DNA of 64,000 nt from Mesostigma viride (lineage: Eukaryota > Streptophyta > Mesostigmatophyceae > Mesostigmatales > Mesostigmataceae), in assembly GCA_009746045.1 (NCBI GenBank), contig RPFO01000103.1:2258565-2322564 (forward strand), in the 5' to 3' direction. Each line of letters opens with the position of its first letter. Position 1 is the stretch's first letter. The position numbers and the translations under genes were made by a program. Under the pieces are notes generated by a model that did no database searches, was not told where the DNA came from, and saw only the letters and a program-made list of their open reading frames with translations. Positions 8,293 to 19,562 of this stretch are shown one piece after another.

Positions 8293-10361
8293 CTAGACCG
8301 GGGCAGGCGCATCCCCACACTGGCTACTGCCAGTGTGAACTCCACTGAGCGGGGGGAACTCCTCAGCCAGCAACCACACCCACCGCGGCACTTGCACCGC
8401 TAGAGCATGGTGCAGGCCCACGTAGTGGTCCACCGACTTGAACTGGCGCCAACGCCCGCGCTTCTGGATGTCTGGGAGTGAAACGCCCTGCAGGTAGTCG
8501 TACGTTGCCCCACCATGTCGCATGGAGTAGGGCGGAAACATCCCCCGCAGGCCCAGAACATCCCACGCCGCGTGCCACCGACGAGAGAACTGGCTGTAGT
8601 TGAGGCTCCCAAACAAGGGCTCCTCGGGCTCCCGCCCAGCGCACAGGCGCTCGAGCACGTACAGCGAGAGGGGGTCCTGCACCACCACCGCCTGTGCACC
8701 CCCCTTGGCTGTCTTGGGATCCCGCAGAAGCAGCGCGCCCAGGCCTCGCTGCCCCAGGCGACGGTCGCCGCGCAGCGCCACGTCCCCACTCGGAGCTTGA
8801 AGGCCTCCCCGATGCGCAGGTATTGCTGGAAAGTGATGACGCACACGGCTGCTGCCATGGGCGCCCCCTGCCAGCGGAGGATCTGCACCACCAGGTAGAG
8901 CAGCTCCCACGGCACCGGATTGGGGCTATGGGTTTGCACGCGTCGCTGCTACCCGTACAGGAGTCGGCGGGCCTCGCGCCACCCCTGCACTTGGCTGGGG
9001 TAGTACAGTTGCAGCCCACACAGCGCCCTCATGCACATGGAACGCCCTGCTCCCCCTCCATCCTCGTAGACAGACACGAGCCACTCGCAGAACACGCTCT
9101 CCGCTTCCTCCGGCGGTACAGCACCATAGGGCTCAGCCCAAAGAAGGTACGCGATCACTGCGCGATGGTAGCTGCACAGGGTCGCGGGCAGCACGGTGCT
9201 CTCCAGTAGCTCCTGCCGCCCTCCAGGCCCCGGGTTACTCTCCACATCGCCATCGGCGGTAAGGTCCCGCACCCACCGGCCCCGGCTGGGCGCGTCAGCG
9301 GGGTTTCGCTCCGAGCGGATGTACACCCAGTGGTACCTGGTGTTGCTGGCACAGCCCAGGGCGGCAGCGCGGCGGCACCACGTGTTGAGGCGGTAAGATG
9401 ATGACCGCCCCTTCACCAGTGCGCCCAGAACGGCGGTGTTATCCACCAGCCGTACGTGCCGTCGCCCCCACCGGGCCCGCGTGCGCAGCCCCCACTCCAG
9501 GCTCTGCACGGCTGCGCGCGCCTCTTTCTCATTGATGTGCGCACCCGCGTCCCTCCACCGGTGTTTCACCGCCACACGCCAGCGGGCGGTCGCCACCGCC
9601 CGATGTTCCCTCTCCCCCGTTCGCTCCACACCGACCTCTTCCGACCCGACACACAGAGTCTTCCACCCCTTCATCTCACGGCAGTTGGACAAAGCTTTCA
9701 CGTCTGCCTCTGCCAGACGGGCGTACACCACACCGGAGCCCCGGCTCGACGCGTCACTGGCCACGACGGTGGTGTCCAGCGGCTGGTTGCGCTGCGCATG
9801 CACCAGGGGAGCCAGGCAGACAGCCGCCCAGAGCTCCCGGCGCACACTTGCCCAGAGTTGGAAGCGTCCTCCCTTGCGGAGGGCCAGCACTTGGTGGAGC
9901 ATCCTGTAGGCATGGAACCAGATGCTTAGCAGACTCCTGCGAAGCAGTTGGATCCATACCCAGCGTCCCAGTAGGGAGGCCAGCTCATGGTAGCTTGCTC
10001 GTCCCCGGGCCAGCACCGCCTCAGTGTCATGGACGAGGAGGGCTAGTCGCTTCGCCGACGGCCACAAGCTCCCATCTTGGTGAAACTCGATGCCCAGGAT
10101 CTCCACAGCTTGGCCCTCCCGCGCCCGCTCGACCTTTTTCTCATTCACCACCAGGCCAGCTGGCGCGTAGCACTCAGTGCATGCGCGGTCCAGCAGCGCG
10201 TTCGCCTCCGCTGCGCTGCGCGCGTGTGTGGTGCCCAGGTCGTCGATCATGACCAACTGCGCCGGCCGAGGAGGGTCCTCGGGCAGCAGCTGCCAGTCAA
10301 GCTCGGCGGCCCCCACCAACTCCATCCACTCCCGTCCTCCCTCACGCACGGTGCGCACCCC
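8293..10361 (-). pseudogene. Family B copy I ORF2, C-terminal part (RT active site to YR)
   Basis: Continues the RT at GVRTVREGG, with VMIDDLGTTHARS, RNase H (SDASSRGSG, INEKE, VDNTA, NPAD), the 2A motif GDVESNPGP and the YR. A TGG-to-TAG change gives a stop at 8947-8949 (YG*QRRV), and one C is missing near 8785 compared with copy II, shifting the frame before the catalytic HGG block. Upstream it is interrupted at 10361 by the A element; the N-terminal half is at 16673-17775. Confidence 0.9.
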
Positions 10362-10870
10362 TGATTGATCTTACGATCGGGATTCCCTGATTTTGCCTGG
10401 GGGAGCGGAGGGATGGAGGTGCGCCGCTACCTTGGAGGCGCTACACCGTTGCCCAGTGGTGCAAGTCGACATGCGGGAGCCAAACGGGGTGGGCACGCCC
10501 TCTCTGGAGGGTCTGACAGCCTTGGATGGGCCTCAGATGTAGTTCGAACTAGTTCAAAGTTAGTACAGGTAGTACAAACTAGTTCAAACGAGTTCAATCT
10601 ACTTCAACTAGTATCCAGGGACCCTCAAGATATGCCAGGTGGTTGCTGAACGGTTCTGGCATGACAGAACATGTGTGACATCATAAAAATGTAGTACAAT
10701 GTTGAAAAAAGTAGTATCAGGGTCCTAGATCTAGTACAGTAGTATTCTGAGGTCATTCTTACATGGAGCGCCGCGCCAGCGGGGCGCCGCACTTGCGTGT
10801 GTCACGGATGCAACGTTGATGCGATGTATTTCAAGGTGGTGATGGCTGCCAAGCCAGCTTATCAGTTTTC
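10362..10870 (+). repeat. A1 repeat of family A copy 2
   Basis: 509 bp, nearly identical to A2 (15984-16492). Two differences are visible: GGGCACGCC versus GGCCACGCC near 10491, and AAACGAG versus AAACTAG near 10585. The motif array of AGTTCAAA/GTAGTACAA is at about 10537-10611. Confidence 0.9.
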
Positions 10871-11111
10871 AACACAACTAGAGCAATACTTCACCGTTTT
10901 TGACAAAGTTGGTGTCAAACTAATCGTGAGACAATAGCCGACAACATTTTGACGGTTTTCGCACCAAGTTTTGACGGGTTTGCGCAACGGGAGTAAAAGT
11001 CCGCAAGGTAGAACTGAGTGACAAATTTTCAGTCCGAAATTTTTCTCAGTCTCCAAGATTGCGGAATATTGAGCCTAGTTGTGAGAAATTTCTTCATCTT
11101 TGAATTCTATA
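10871..11111 (+). promoter_or_regulatory. Leader between A1 and gag in family A
   Basis: About 240 bp of AT-richer DNA between the end of A1 and the gag ATG. It is the same in copies 3 and 4 and absent from the two gag-less copies. By position it is the 5' untranslated leader or promoter-proximal region; no TATA box or initiator can be assigned with confidence. Confidence 0.5.
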
Positions 11112-11822
11112 ATGGCTAGTGATCACGAAGACACCACCCTTGAGGCAGTAGACCGAGATTTCTTATTAAATGTGAAAAAATCGTATTTTCAGGGGGGCAA
11201 GGAGTTGTTAACGACTTTGAAGTTCTTGACTGAGTATCTCGGTCCAAACTGGGCCCAAAGGCTTACTACTATGTCTGAGGGTCGTTTGACATCCTTGGGA
11301 CAGTTTCTCAAGACTGCAGGGCTCCAGATTAGTGAGGGGTCAAGTGATTCCGACATGGGTTCCATGTTGTGCAAGGCCATTACTCTAGAGATGAAGAAGC
11401 CCCCAGTGGCCACTGGGGGCAAGGGGAAGACTGGTCCAGCCAGGGGCGAAAGGACCCGAAAGGATCCTCCCAGCAACGGCACCGACGAGGAAGAGGAGGA
11501 CGCGACGAGCTCTGAGGATTTTTTGGACGCGCGCGAGCAGCTGGCCCCTGCTGCTGCTCGCGCCAAGGGAAAGAAGTCTCAGGGCAGGAACCGAAAGCTG
11601 GCAGAGAATGCTGCCCTTCTGGCGGGCGTCCGCGAGCTCATCGGAGCGGAGTTGCAAGCCCTGGCGCGGGGGAAGAGGAGGGACGCGAGGAAAGGGAAGA
11701 GCCAGCGCGAGGACAAGGGGGGCAAGGGCCATCCGAAGAGCAAGCGCCAGGAGAAGAGACGCGCGCGGCGCGGGAGCAGCCCAGGCTCGACAGACACCAG
11801 CAGTGGGAGCGACGAGAGTCGC

Positions 11823-11870
<48 letters not shown>

Positions 11871-12611
11871 TCCGACAGCGAGAGCAGAGGCCGTGGCAGG
11901 GGCAGGGGTGGCGCTCGGTCGCGCCGCGACAAGTCCCGGGAGCGACGTGGGCATGGCAGGGGCCGTTCTGCGGAGCCCAAGGGGCGTCGGGATCGCTCCC
12001 GCGAGCGTCGCAAGGAGCGGCAGCGGTCCAGCAGCCGGAGCACGAGTCGGGACTCCTCCCAGCGGAGCTCGCGTCGATCGCGGGAGCGTGTGAGGGAGAG
12101 AGACCTGCGCCGAACCACCAAGGGGGTGCGTCTCCCCCGGCGAGCTTTCAAAGTGGCCTGGCGCCTGTTGGTCAAGGACCGCGACGACAGGGTGCTGCCG
12201 CTGCAGGTGCTGGATGCGCGCCAGGTCGCGCACGGGAGCCTGCAGGCCCGCTTGGCCCTTCGCAAGGAGCAGGAGGGCGTTGGGGCTGCACCGGGAGCCC
12301 CCCGCGGGTGGAAGAACAGCACGCACCATCTGGTGTGCAACAACCTGACCTACATTCTGGATGTGGCCATCCAAGAGCTGGGGGAGGATGTGGTGACGGA
12401 GCTGGCCTGCTTCGAGTACCTGGCGCGTGTGGTCGAGGCGTTCCTCATGGTGGAGAAGACCAGCGGCTGGAACAACGGGGCGATGCACCTGCTGCCACTG
12501 GTGGAGGGCAGTACTATTGGAAGCGCAGCAGCCCGGGCAGCGCGGAAGGCGGCTCGCCAGGAGGCGGAGCTGGCATCGGCGGCGGCGGCGGCGGCCAAAA
12601 AGGACAAGTGA
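11112..12611 (+). CDS. ORF1: Gag-like protein with an RS domain (family A copy 2)
   Basis: 499 aa from ATG 11112 (MASDHEDTTLEAVDRDF). The N-terminal 100 residues are mostly hydrophilic and helix-prone, followed by a Lys/acidic stretch. A run of about 14 Ser encoded by AGC/CAG repeats (near residue 237) opens an Arg/Ser region to about residue 340 with repeated RSRE, RRDRSRERR and SSRRSRERVRERD, much like SR splicing factors. The C-terminal module (NNLTYILDVAIQELGEDVV, TELACFEYLARVVEAFLMVE) is conserved with both family B gags, which supports a structural Gag role. No zinc knuckle seen. It stops 32 nt before the ORF2 ATG. Confidence 0.85.
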
Positions 12612-12643
12612 GGGGCAGGGGTGTGCTCCCGCTGCCAGTGAAG

Positions 12644-15600
12644 ATGGTCCCCCGCTCGACCGCAGCCGCCTGCGATCCAACCGCAGGCTGCAGCGCGCTC
12701 TGCGTGCCAGAGCAAGGCTGCGGTGTCAAGAGCGGGCCACAAGGGGCCTGAACTGGCTGTGGGGCAGGACCCGGGAACGGTCCGGTGGACCGGCGGTGCA
12801 GCAGCAGGCTATTACTGCGAGCCCCTGCACCGTCGCCCAAAGGGCCGCCCTACAAGGGATGGAGGATGCTGCCCGCGTCTACAACCGCCGGCTTACCGCC
12901 GTAGCGGAGGCGACAGACACGGGGGACGCAGAGCCCGCGCCATACGGGCCGGGCGGTCAATACGAAATTATTGACCCGGAGAGGCTGGCACTGCCAAAAG
13001 GAGGAGCTGCAGGTAGTGTCAAGCTGCTGGACTGCCTGCCGGAGGCATGGCAGAGGACGTATGAGGACATAAACAACATTCTACAAAGATGCGACGCGGA
13101 GGCGGGGGCGTGGATGCGGCGGGGCCGGGTGTCTCATGGTTGTGCAAGCGATGCGGCGTACGCACGACTGAGCATCAGGCTGGCGGAGACGCGGATGATC
13201 GAGTACAGTGAGGAGGCGCCCCTGTGGTGAACGGCTGTTTTGCCGTCCCCAAGAAAGACCCCGGGGTTGTGGAGCCCAGCGAACGACGGCAGCGGTTTAT
13301 AGGGAATATGGTGCCGTGCAACCGGCGCTTCCTCAAGCCGCCTACCTGTTACCTGCCTAACTTGGGCGAGGTCGCTGAGCTGAGTGTGGGGGCGCCATGC
13401 TATTCGGGCAAGACAGACCTTGACACCTACTATTACCGGTTCGAGGTACCTGAGAGCTGGCGCCCCTATTTCTCGCTGCCCCCCGTGTGGTCCGATGAGG
13501 TCGGCCAGCTGGGACGACGGCGAAAGTTGTACCCCAGGTTCCGGGTCCTTGTCATGGGCTGGAGCCACTCGGTGGTCCTTGCACAGGTTGCCCACCTGCA
13601 CTGTCTCTACGGGGCGGGGTGCTCGATGCCAAGAGAGGGCTGTCATATCCCATGCACTTGATGGGGGTGCGCACAGTGCGCGGGGATGGCATGGACCGGC
13701 TGGAGTTGGTGGAGAGCGCAGCCAGTGCAGCGTGGCGGCTGCTGCCGGAGGATCCCCCACATCCCGCTCAGCTGGTCATGATCGATGATCTGGGGGTCAC
13801 CCATGGGCGGAGCGCGGAGGAGACCAACGCCGTGCTCACCAAGGCGTGCGAGGAGAGCTACGGTCCCAAGGGGTTGGTGGTCAACGAGAAGAAGGTGGAG
13901 AGAGCTGAGGAGGGGCGCCCGGTGGAAATCTTGGGGATTGAGTTCTGCCAGGACGGGTCCATGCGGCCGAGCGCGGCCCGGATGGCGGCCTTGGTGCGCG
14001 ACACGCAGGCAATGCTGGGGCGTGGACGGGCCACTTACCACCAACTGGCCTCGTTGCTGGGACGGTGGGTGTGGGTCCACTTGCTGCGTCGGGGTCTACT
14101 GTCCATCTGGTTTCACGCCTACCGCTTGCTGCAGCAAGTCCTGGTGCACAAGCGGGGCTGGAGCTATCGGCTGTGGGGTAGTGTAAGGGAAGAGCTCCAG
14201 GCTGCAATGGACTTGGCCCCGCTGGTGCATGCGCAGCGCGACCAGCCCCTGAGCTGCACCGTGGTGGCCACTGATGCGTCAACCCACGGTTCTGGGGTGG
14301 TGTACAGCCGGTGGGAGGCGCCTGCGGTGCGTGGCCTGTCCAACTGTCGGGAGCGGAAGGGCTGGAAGACGCTCTGTGTGGACTCTGAGACGGCCAGCGT
14401 GGAGCGCACAGGGGAGATTGAGCACCGAGCCATGGCAGCGGCGCAGTGGCGCACCGCTCTTGCCCACCGGTGGCTCGATCCCTCGGCCCACATCAACGAG
14501 AAGGAGATTCGTGCGGCTGTGCAAGGGATCGAGTGGGGCCTGCGCTCACAGGTTCACTGGCAGCAACGTCACGTGCGGCTGGTGGACAATTCGGCAGTTG
14601 TCGGTGCGCTCGTCAAAGGGCGTTCGTCGTCCTACCGGCTGAACGCCTGGTGCCGCCGGGCGATCGCGCTAGGGCTGGCCAGCAACACCCGCTACCACTG
14701 GGTGTATGTGAGGTCGGAGCGCAACCCGGCCGACGCGCCCAGTCGTGGTCGATGGGTGCGCAACCTCACTGCGGATGGCGACGTGGAGAGCAATCCGGGG
14801 CCACATGGGCGGCAGGAATTGCTGGAGGCCACTGTGCAGCCCAGCACGCTAGCTGCATATCACCGAGCGCTGAGGGCGTACGTGGAGTATGGTCAACCCC
14901 TCGCTCCCGTGGCCAAGACGGAGGCGGAAGGCGTCTTTTGTGAGTGGCTGGTCAGCGTGTATGAGGAAGGGGGAAGCCGGACCATGGTTGTGCGCGCATT
15001 ATGCGGGCTGCAGCTGTACTTCCCCAACGAGATTAAGGGGTGGTACGAGGCGCGTCGCTTGCTGGCCGGCTGGGCGCGACGAGTTCCCGTGCAGAGCCCT
15101 CACCCCGTCCCGTGGCAGCTACTGTACCTCGTGGCAAACATTCTTCGTGCACAAGGCTCGATATTAGCTGCCTGCTGCTGCATCATTGTTTTTCAGCAAT
15201 ACTTGCGCATCGGAGAAGCGTTCAAGCTTCGCGTGGGGGACGTGGCTCTGCGCGGGGACTTCCGCCTGGGGCCCAGTAACCAGGGTGCGCTGCTGCTACG
15301 CGACCCCAAGACAGCCAAGGGCCAGGCCCAGGCAGTGGTGGTTGTTGAGCCCCTTTCACTCACGTTGCTTGGCGCCCTGTGTGCTGGGCGGGCGCACGAG
15401 GAGCTGCTCTTTGGCGCACTCAGCTACAGCCGTTTCTTGCGGCGGTGGCACGCCGCCTGGGACCTCCTTGGCTTGCGGGGGATGTTTTCACCCTACAGCA
15501 TGCGCCACGGGGGGGCCACCCATGACTACCTGCGCGGGGTACCAATCGCGGACATCCAAAAGCGTGGCCGGTGGCGCCAGTTTTCGTCCGTGGACCATTA

Positions 15601-15770
15601 CGTGGGGCTCCACCGCGCCCTGCAGGTGCGGGTGCCCCAGGTGGTGTGGGACCTCGCGGGCAGACTGCCCCCCCGTGACTGGCGTCGTCACTTTGGGCCA
15701 TAGATTTCGGCCATACTTCGGTGAGGCGCACTCTAGCGGACACGCTAGGGCTTCACCAGCTGGAGGGTAA
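12644..15770 (+). pseudogene. Family A copy 2 ORF2, frameshifted
   Basis: Full-length relative of 753-3881 with single-base length changes in runs: 5 C instead of 6 just after the ATG (about 12649), 4 C instead of 5 at about 13219 (EEAPLW and stop instead of EEAPPVVNG), 4 G instead of 5 at about 13617, and 7 C instead of 6 at about 15668 (before the C-terminal tail). The longest open part, 13619-15703, still holds the MIDDLG motif, RNase H, the 2A motif and the whole YR catalytic set. No other disabling change is visible. Confidence 0.88.
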
Positions 15771-15837
15771 GGATGTGCCCTCCCATGGCTCCTGACGCGG
15801 TTTCCAGATGTACGGCCTGCGGCCAGGTTGGAGATGC

Positions 15838-16672
15838 GGGTCAAGTGGAAGCGGCGGCCAGGGACTGCCAAAAAATATTTTATGTCTCTCTGTCTACTAA
15901 GTCCGGTCGGCTTCAACATATAGTGTAATAAACAAGTTCTGGTGCCCTTCAACCAGAAGTGGACCTAGGCAATGCACAGTGGATGATTGATCTTACGATC
16001 GGGATTCCCTGATTTTGCCTGGGGGAGCGGAGGGATGGAGGTGCGCCGCTACCTTGGAGGCGCTACACCGTTGCCCAGTGGTGCAAGTCGACATGCGGGA
16101 GCCAAACGGGGTGGCCACGCCCTCTCTGGAGGGTCTGACAGCCTTGGATGGGCCTCAGATGTAGTTCGAACTAGTTCAAAGTTAGTACAGGTAGTACAAA
16201 CTAGTTCAAACTAGTTCAATCTACTTCAACTAGTATCCAGGGACCCTCAAGATATGCCAGGTGGTTGCTGAACGGTTCTGGCATGACAGAACATGTGTGA
16301 CATCATAAAAATGTAGTACAATGTTGAAAAAAGTAGTATCAGGGTCCTAGATCTAGTACAGTAGTATTCTGAGGTCATTCTTACATGGAGCGCCGCGCCA
16401 GCGGGGCGCCGCACTTGCGTGTGTCACGGATGCAACGTTGATGCGATGTATTTCAAGGTGGTGATGGCTGCCAAGCCAGCTTATCAGTTTTCCCCACCCA
16501 CCCACCCTTTTCTGTTTTGTCTTGGGGGGTCAAGTGGAAGCGGCGGCCAGGGACTGCCAAAAAATATTTTATGTCTCTCTGTCTACTAAGTCCGGTCGGC
16601 TTCAACATATAGTGTAATAAACAAGTTCTGGTGCCCTTCAACCAGACGTGGACCTAGGCAATGCACAGTGGA
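15838..16672 (+). repeat. B1-A2-B2 split direct repeat block of family A copy 2
   Basis: B1 15838-15983 (146 bp), A2 15984-16492 (509 bp), C-rich spacer with CCCCACCCACCCACCC at 16492-16507, B2 16527-16672 (146 bp). AATAAA in B1 is at 15927-15932. B1 and A2 abut without spacer, the arrangement expected for split-direct-repeat YR elements. Confidence 0.92.
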
Positions 16673-17775
16673 GAGCTGATGCATCGGGACGCTCACACTC
16701 AGCCCGGGGTTCAGCTTCCCCAGCCCGAACAGGGTCTGCATGTGCGCCACCTGCGCCAACAGGACCGAGTGGGACCACCCCATCACCAGAACACGGAACC
16801 TGGGATAGAGCCGGCGGCGCTCCCCTGGTTGGCCGACCTCGTCTGACCAGACTGGGGGCAGCGCGAACCACTTCCGCCACTCCGTTGGCACAGAGAAGCG
16901 GTAGTAGTACGTCTCCAGGTCCGTTTTACTCGAGTAGCTGGGCGCGCCCCCGGCCATCTCGGCCACCGCCCCCACATCTGGCAGGTAACAGCTGCCAGGG
17001 GTGAGGAACTTGTCGTTGCTCTGCACCATGTTGCAGATGAGTCGCTGGCGCTGGGCTGACGGGTCCACCACCCCTGGATCGCGCTTGGGCACGCCGAACA
17101 GGCCGTTGGTGACCGGTGGTTCCTCCTCGCTATACTCTGTCATCCCGGTCTCCGCCAGCCGCACGCTCAGGCGCGCGTACTCCGTGTCGCTCGCACAGCC
17201 ATGCGTTACTCGCCGTCGACGCCCTGGCTGCGCTGCCTCTTCCCTCAAAATATTTTTTATATTGCCATATACCTCCCTCCACTGGGGGGGGAGGCAGTCC
17301 ATCAGCGGCACGCTGCCCGCCACTCCGCCCGCGGGCAGCGCAAGTCTCTCCGGGGCAATTATTTCATATTGCCCGTCGGGCCCATAGGGCCCAGACTCAA
17401 CGTCATGCACCAGGTCCTCTGCCGCTACGGCTCTCAGCCGGCGCTCATGGACCTGGGCGGCAATCTCCAGCCCTTGTAGGGCCGCCTGCTGGGCCGCAGT
17501 GCAGGGGGTCACTAAGGACACCCCGCTGGTACCGCAACCCGCGGGCTCCTGGGCAACAGGTGCGGGCAAAGCCATCCGCATGCCACCGACAGGACCCGTT
17601 TCAGGCGGTTCCTGTGCTCCCCTCCACAACCAGTTGAGGCCATCCACGATTCGCGCGCTGCGCAGGAGCAGGGCCCGCCGCCGCATGGCCCGCTGATACC
17701 TACGTCGGGACCGTAGGCGCGCGCGGTCGAGGGGCTTGATGGCCACCTCTGGGAGGGGGAATACACCTCGCCCTC
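16673..17775 (-). pseudogene. Family B copy I ORF2, N-terminal part
   Basis: Reads RGRGVFPLPEVAIKPLDRAR, ALQGLEIAAQVHERRLRAVA, VTHGCASDTEYARLSVRL, then RT fingers/palm (KTDLETYYYRF, RVLVMGWSHSVLLAQVAHM) up to the A insertion at 16672; it resumes at 10361. The frame is open over this stretch. No ATG near the gag stop fits; the first in-frame Met is MRRRALLLRSARIV, so the real start, or a gag-ORF2 fusion by recoding, is unresolved. Confidence 0.85.
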
Positions 17776-19472
17776 TCACTTCTTCTGGGAAGAGCCCGCC
17801 ACTCCTCCCTCCGCCTTGTGTGCCCGCAGCGCTCGTCGAGCCGCCCGCGTGCGGACACCCCCTGCCGGCCGGTAGGGCAGCATGTACCCGGACGCGTTCC
17901 AAGACCCGCTGGTCTCCACCAGCAGGAGAGCCTCCACGCAGAGCGCCAGGTACTCCACGCCCGCCAGCTCGCTGCACACGTTGGGACTGAGCTCCTTGTT
18001 GAGCGTATCCCAGACGTGGCACAGGTTCTGGGCCAGCTCCATCCTCTCCTTGGATGCCCACCCAAGTCCCGTCCCCTCCTTCTGCTGGCGCAGCACGGGG
18101 GCCCTTTGCACGTTCAGCCAGGCCACCATGTTGCCGTTGTGGCCCTGTATGGCGGTCTCCATGTGCTTGGGGGCCGTGCGCTGGTGGTACTTGTGGTCTT
18201 CCACGTCCCACACCACGCTGAGCGCCCGCCCCGCCGGCAGGTACTCGAGCAGGTTGACCCCGCGGGTAACTGGCAGGTCGGTCAACCTCCCACCTTTGCC
18301 CCGGCCACCCGCGCGCCCTCGCCCGCTCCCCTCCGAGTCGCTGCTCGTGCTGTCGCTGGACGTGCACCGGCAGTGCCGATGCCCGCACTCCCGGCACTTG
18401 GACCGCTTGCTCTCCCGTTTCCTCTGCCCACCTTGGGCTGCTGCGAGCGCCATGTGGTACGGGGTTCCAGCCGCTGGCACCCAGGTACCGTACGCGGTAC
18501 CCGCTGGTGGGTAGGGCTGAGGCCAGGCTGCACCCATCTGCCCTGGGTAAGCGTACGCTGGGCCCTGCGTTCTTTCCACGCCTGTCGGTGTGCCCGGGTA
18601 CCCATGGGGCCCGCTTGTCCACCCGGCAGGGCTGGGCCCTGCTGCCCCCGCCCCCCCCATGCGCCCCCTTCCTGCACGCTGGGTGCTGGCACCCGTACTG
18701 CGGCTCCCAACCCCTGGGCGCCGCCAATCCCCAGCTGTTGGAAGCCCCCCATGAGGGCATTCATCTGCGCCATCATTTCGGGGCTCAGTCCCATTCCGGC
18801 CACCCCGTCCCCCTTGGCACTGCGCGGGAGACCTGCTTTCTCCTCCTTGCCTCCCCCGCGCGCGCCCGCTTTTAAAGTGCCTGAGCGTGGCACTGCAGAC
18901 ACCCCCTCGCCTCCCCCAAAACTAGCGCCAGCCGCGTTTGCCAAGCTCCTCCCTGCATTTGCAAGCTGTTTCCTGCCATCCCCTCCGACGACAGGCGCCA
19001 TATGACCAAAAACGGCGGGAAAAACGGCACCTGGTGCGCCAGCAACTGTGCTAGCACCTGGGGGGCGAAATCCCTGCGCCTGCTCCTCTTTGGCCCCTGC
19101 CAAAGCTTCCCCGACATCAGTGTCCTCCTCTGAGGAGTCCCCGTTCGGTTCCTCATCGTTTGTAATGCCTGTTGTACCTTGTGCTAACATTTTCGCCACC
19201 TTGGCTGAAATATTTTGCGCCAGCTCCTCACGAGTGTCATACCCATTGATTTCAAACCCAAAGATCCGAAGCTTTTCTGCCAAACTTCGTAACTTGTTTT
19301 CCGAGCTACGCAACAATATTTTAGGGTATTCAGAGCCGAGTTCTGCCGCTATAAAATAGGCGACAGCTGAGGCGTTCCTGCCATGGTTCACATAGATTTC
19401 CTCCACACGACTCGCAAATCCGCGCGGTAAATCCCCCGTCTCGCTAGCGTTTTCATCCCCGCTAGCCATCAT
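17776..19472 (-). pseudogene. Family B copy I Gag-like ORF1, frame broken at a G run
   Basis: Starts MMASGDENASETGDLPRGFA. The first frame (19472 to about 18650) is acidic then Gly/Ala-rich; the second (about 18660 to 17776) holds KCRECGHRHCRC with a Ser/Asp tract, then LCHVWDTLNKELS ... SELAGVEYLALCVEALLLVE, ending SSQKK and stop. The frames meet at ATGGGGGGGGCGGGGG, a -1 relation. The N-terminus is not similar to copy II (MGSNEPIPRGF), so copies I and II are different subfamilies. Either a G-run indel or a slippery site explains the break; copy II needs the opposite shift, which favours an indel. Confidence 0.8.
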
Positions 19473-19562
19473 AATCGTAAAGAGGAAGTCGTTAGCTTTA
19501 AAACGGATCTATTCCGAGGTAAAACGGCCAAAAGATGGCTTAGAAAACCGAAAAACGAATTT

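Larger units (their letters stand above)
10362..16672 (+). mobile_element. Family A YR retrotransposon, copy 2 (structurally complete)
   Basis: 6311 bp, TGATTGATC ... CACAGTGGA, antisense inside family B ORF2. The B sequence reads GCGCACCCC before and GAGCTGATGC after, and these are contiguous in B copy II at about 36350, so insertion caused no target duplication or loss. Parts: A1 10362-10870, leader 10871-11111, gag 11112-12611, ORF2 from 12644, B1 15838-15983, A2 15984-16492, B2 16527-16672. ORF2 carries four single-base length changes in homopolymers. Confidence 0.95.

Noticed and set aside
11820-11870. AGC/CAG run as a CRISPR-like or regulatory repeat
   Set aside because: It is in frame in ORF1 as a Ser tract; the Ala and Leu readings on other frames are shadows.
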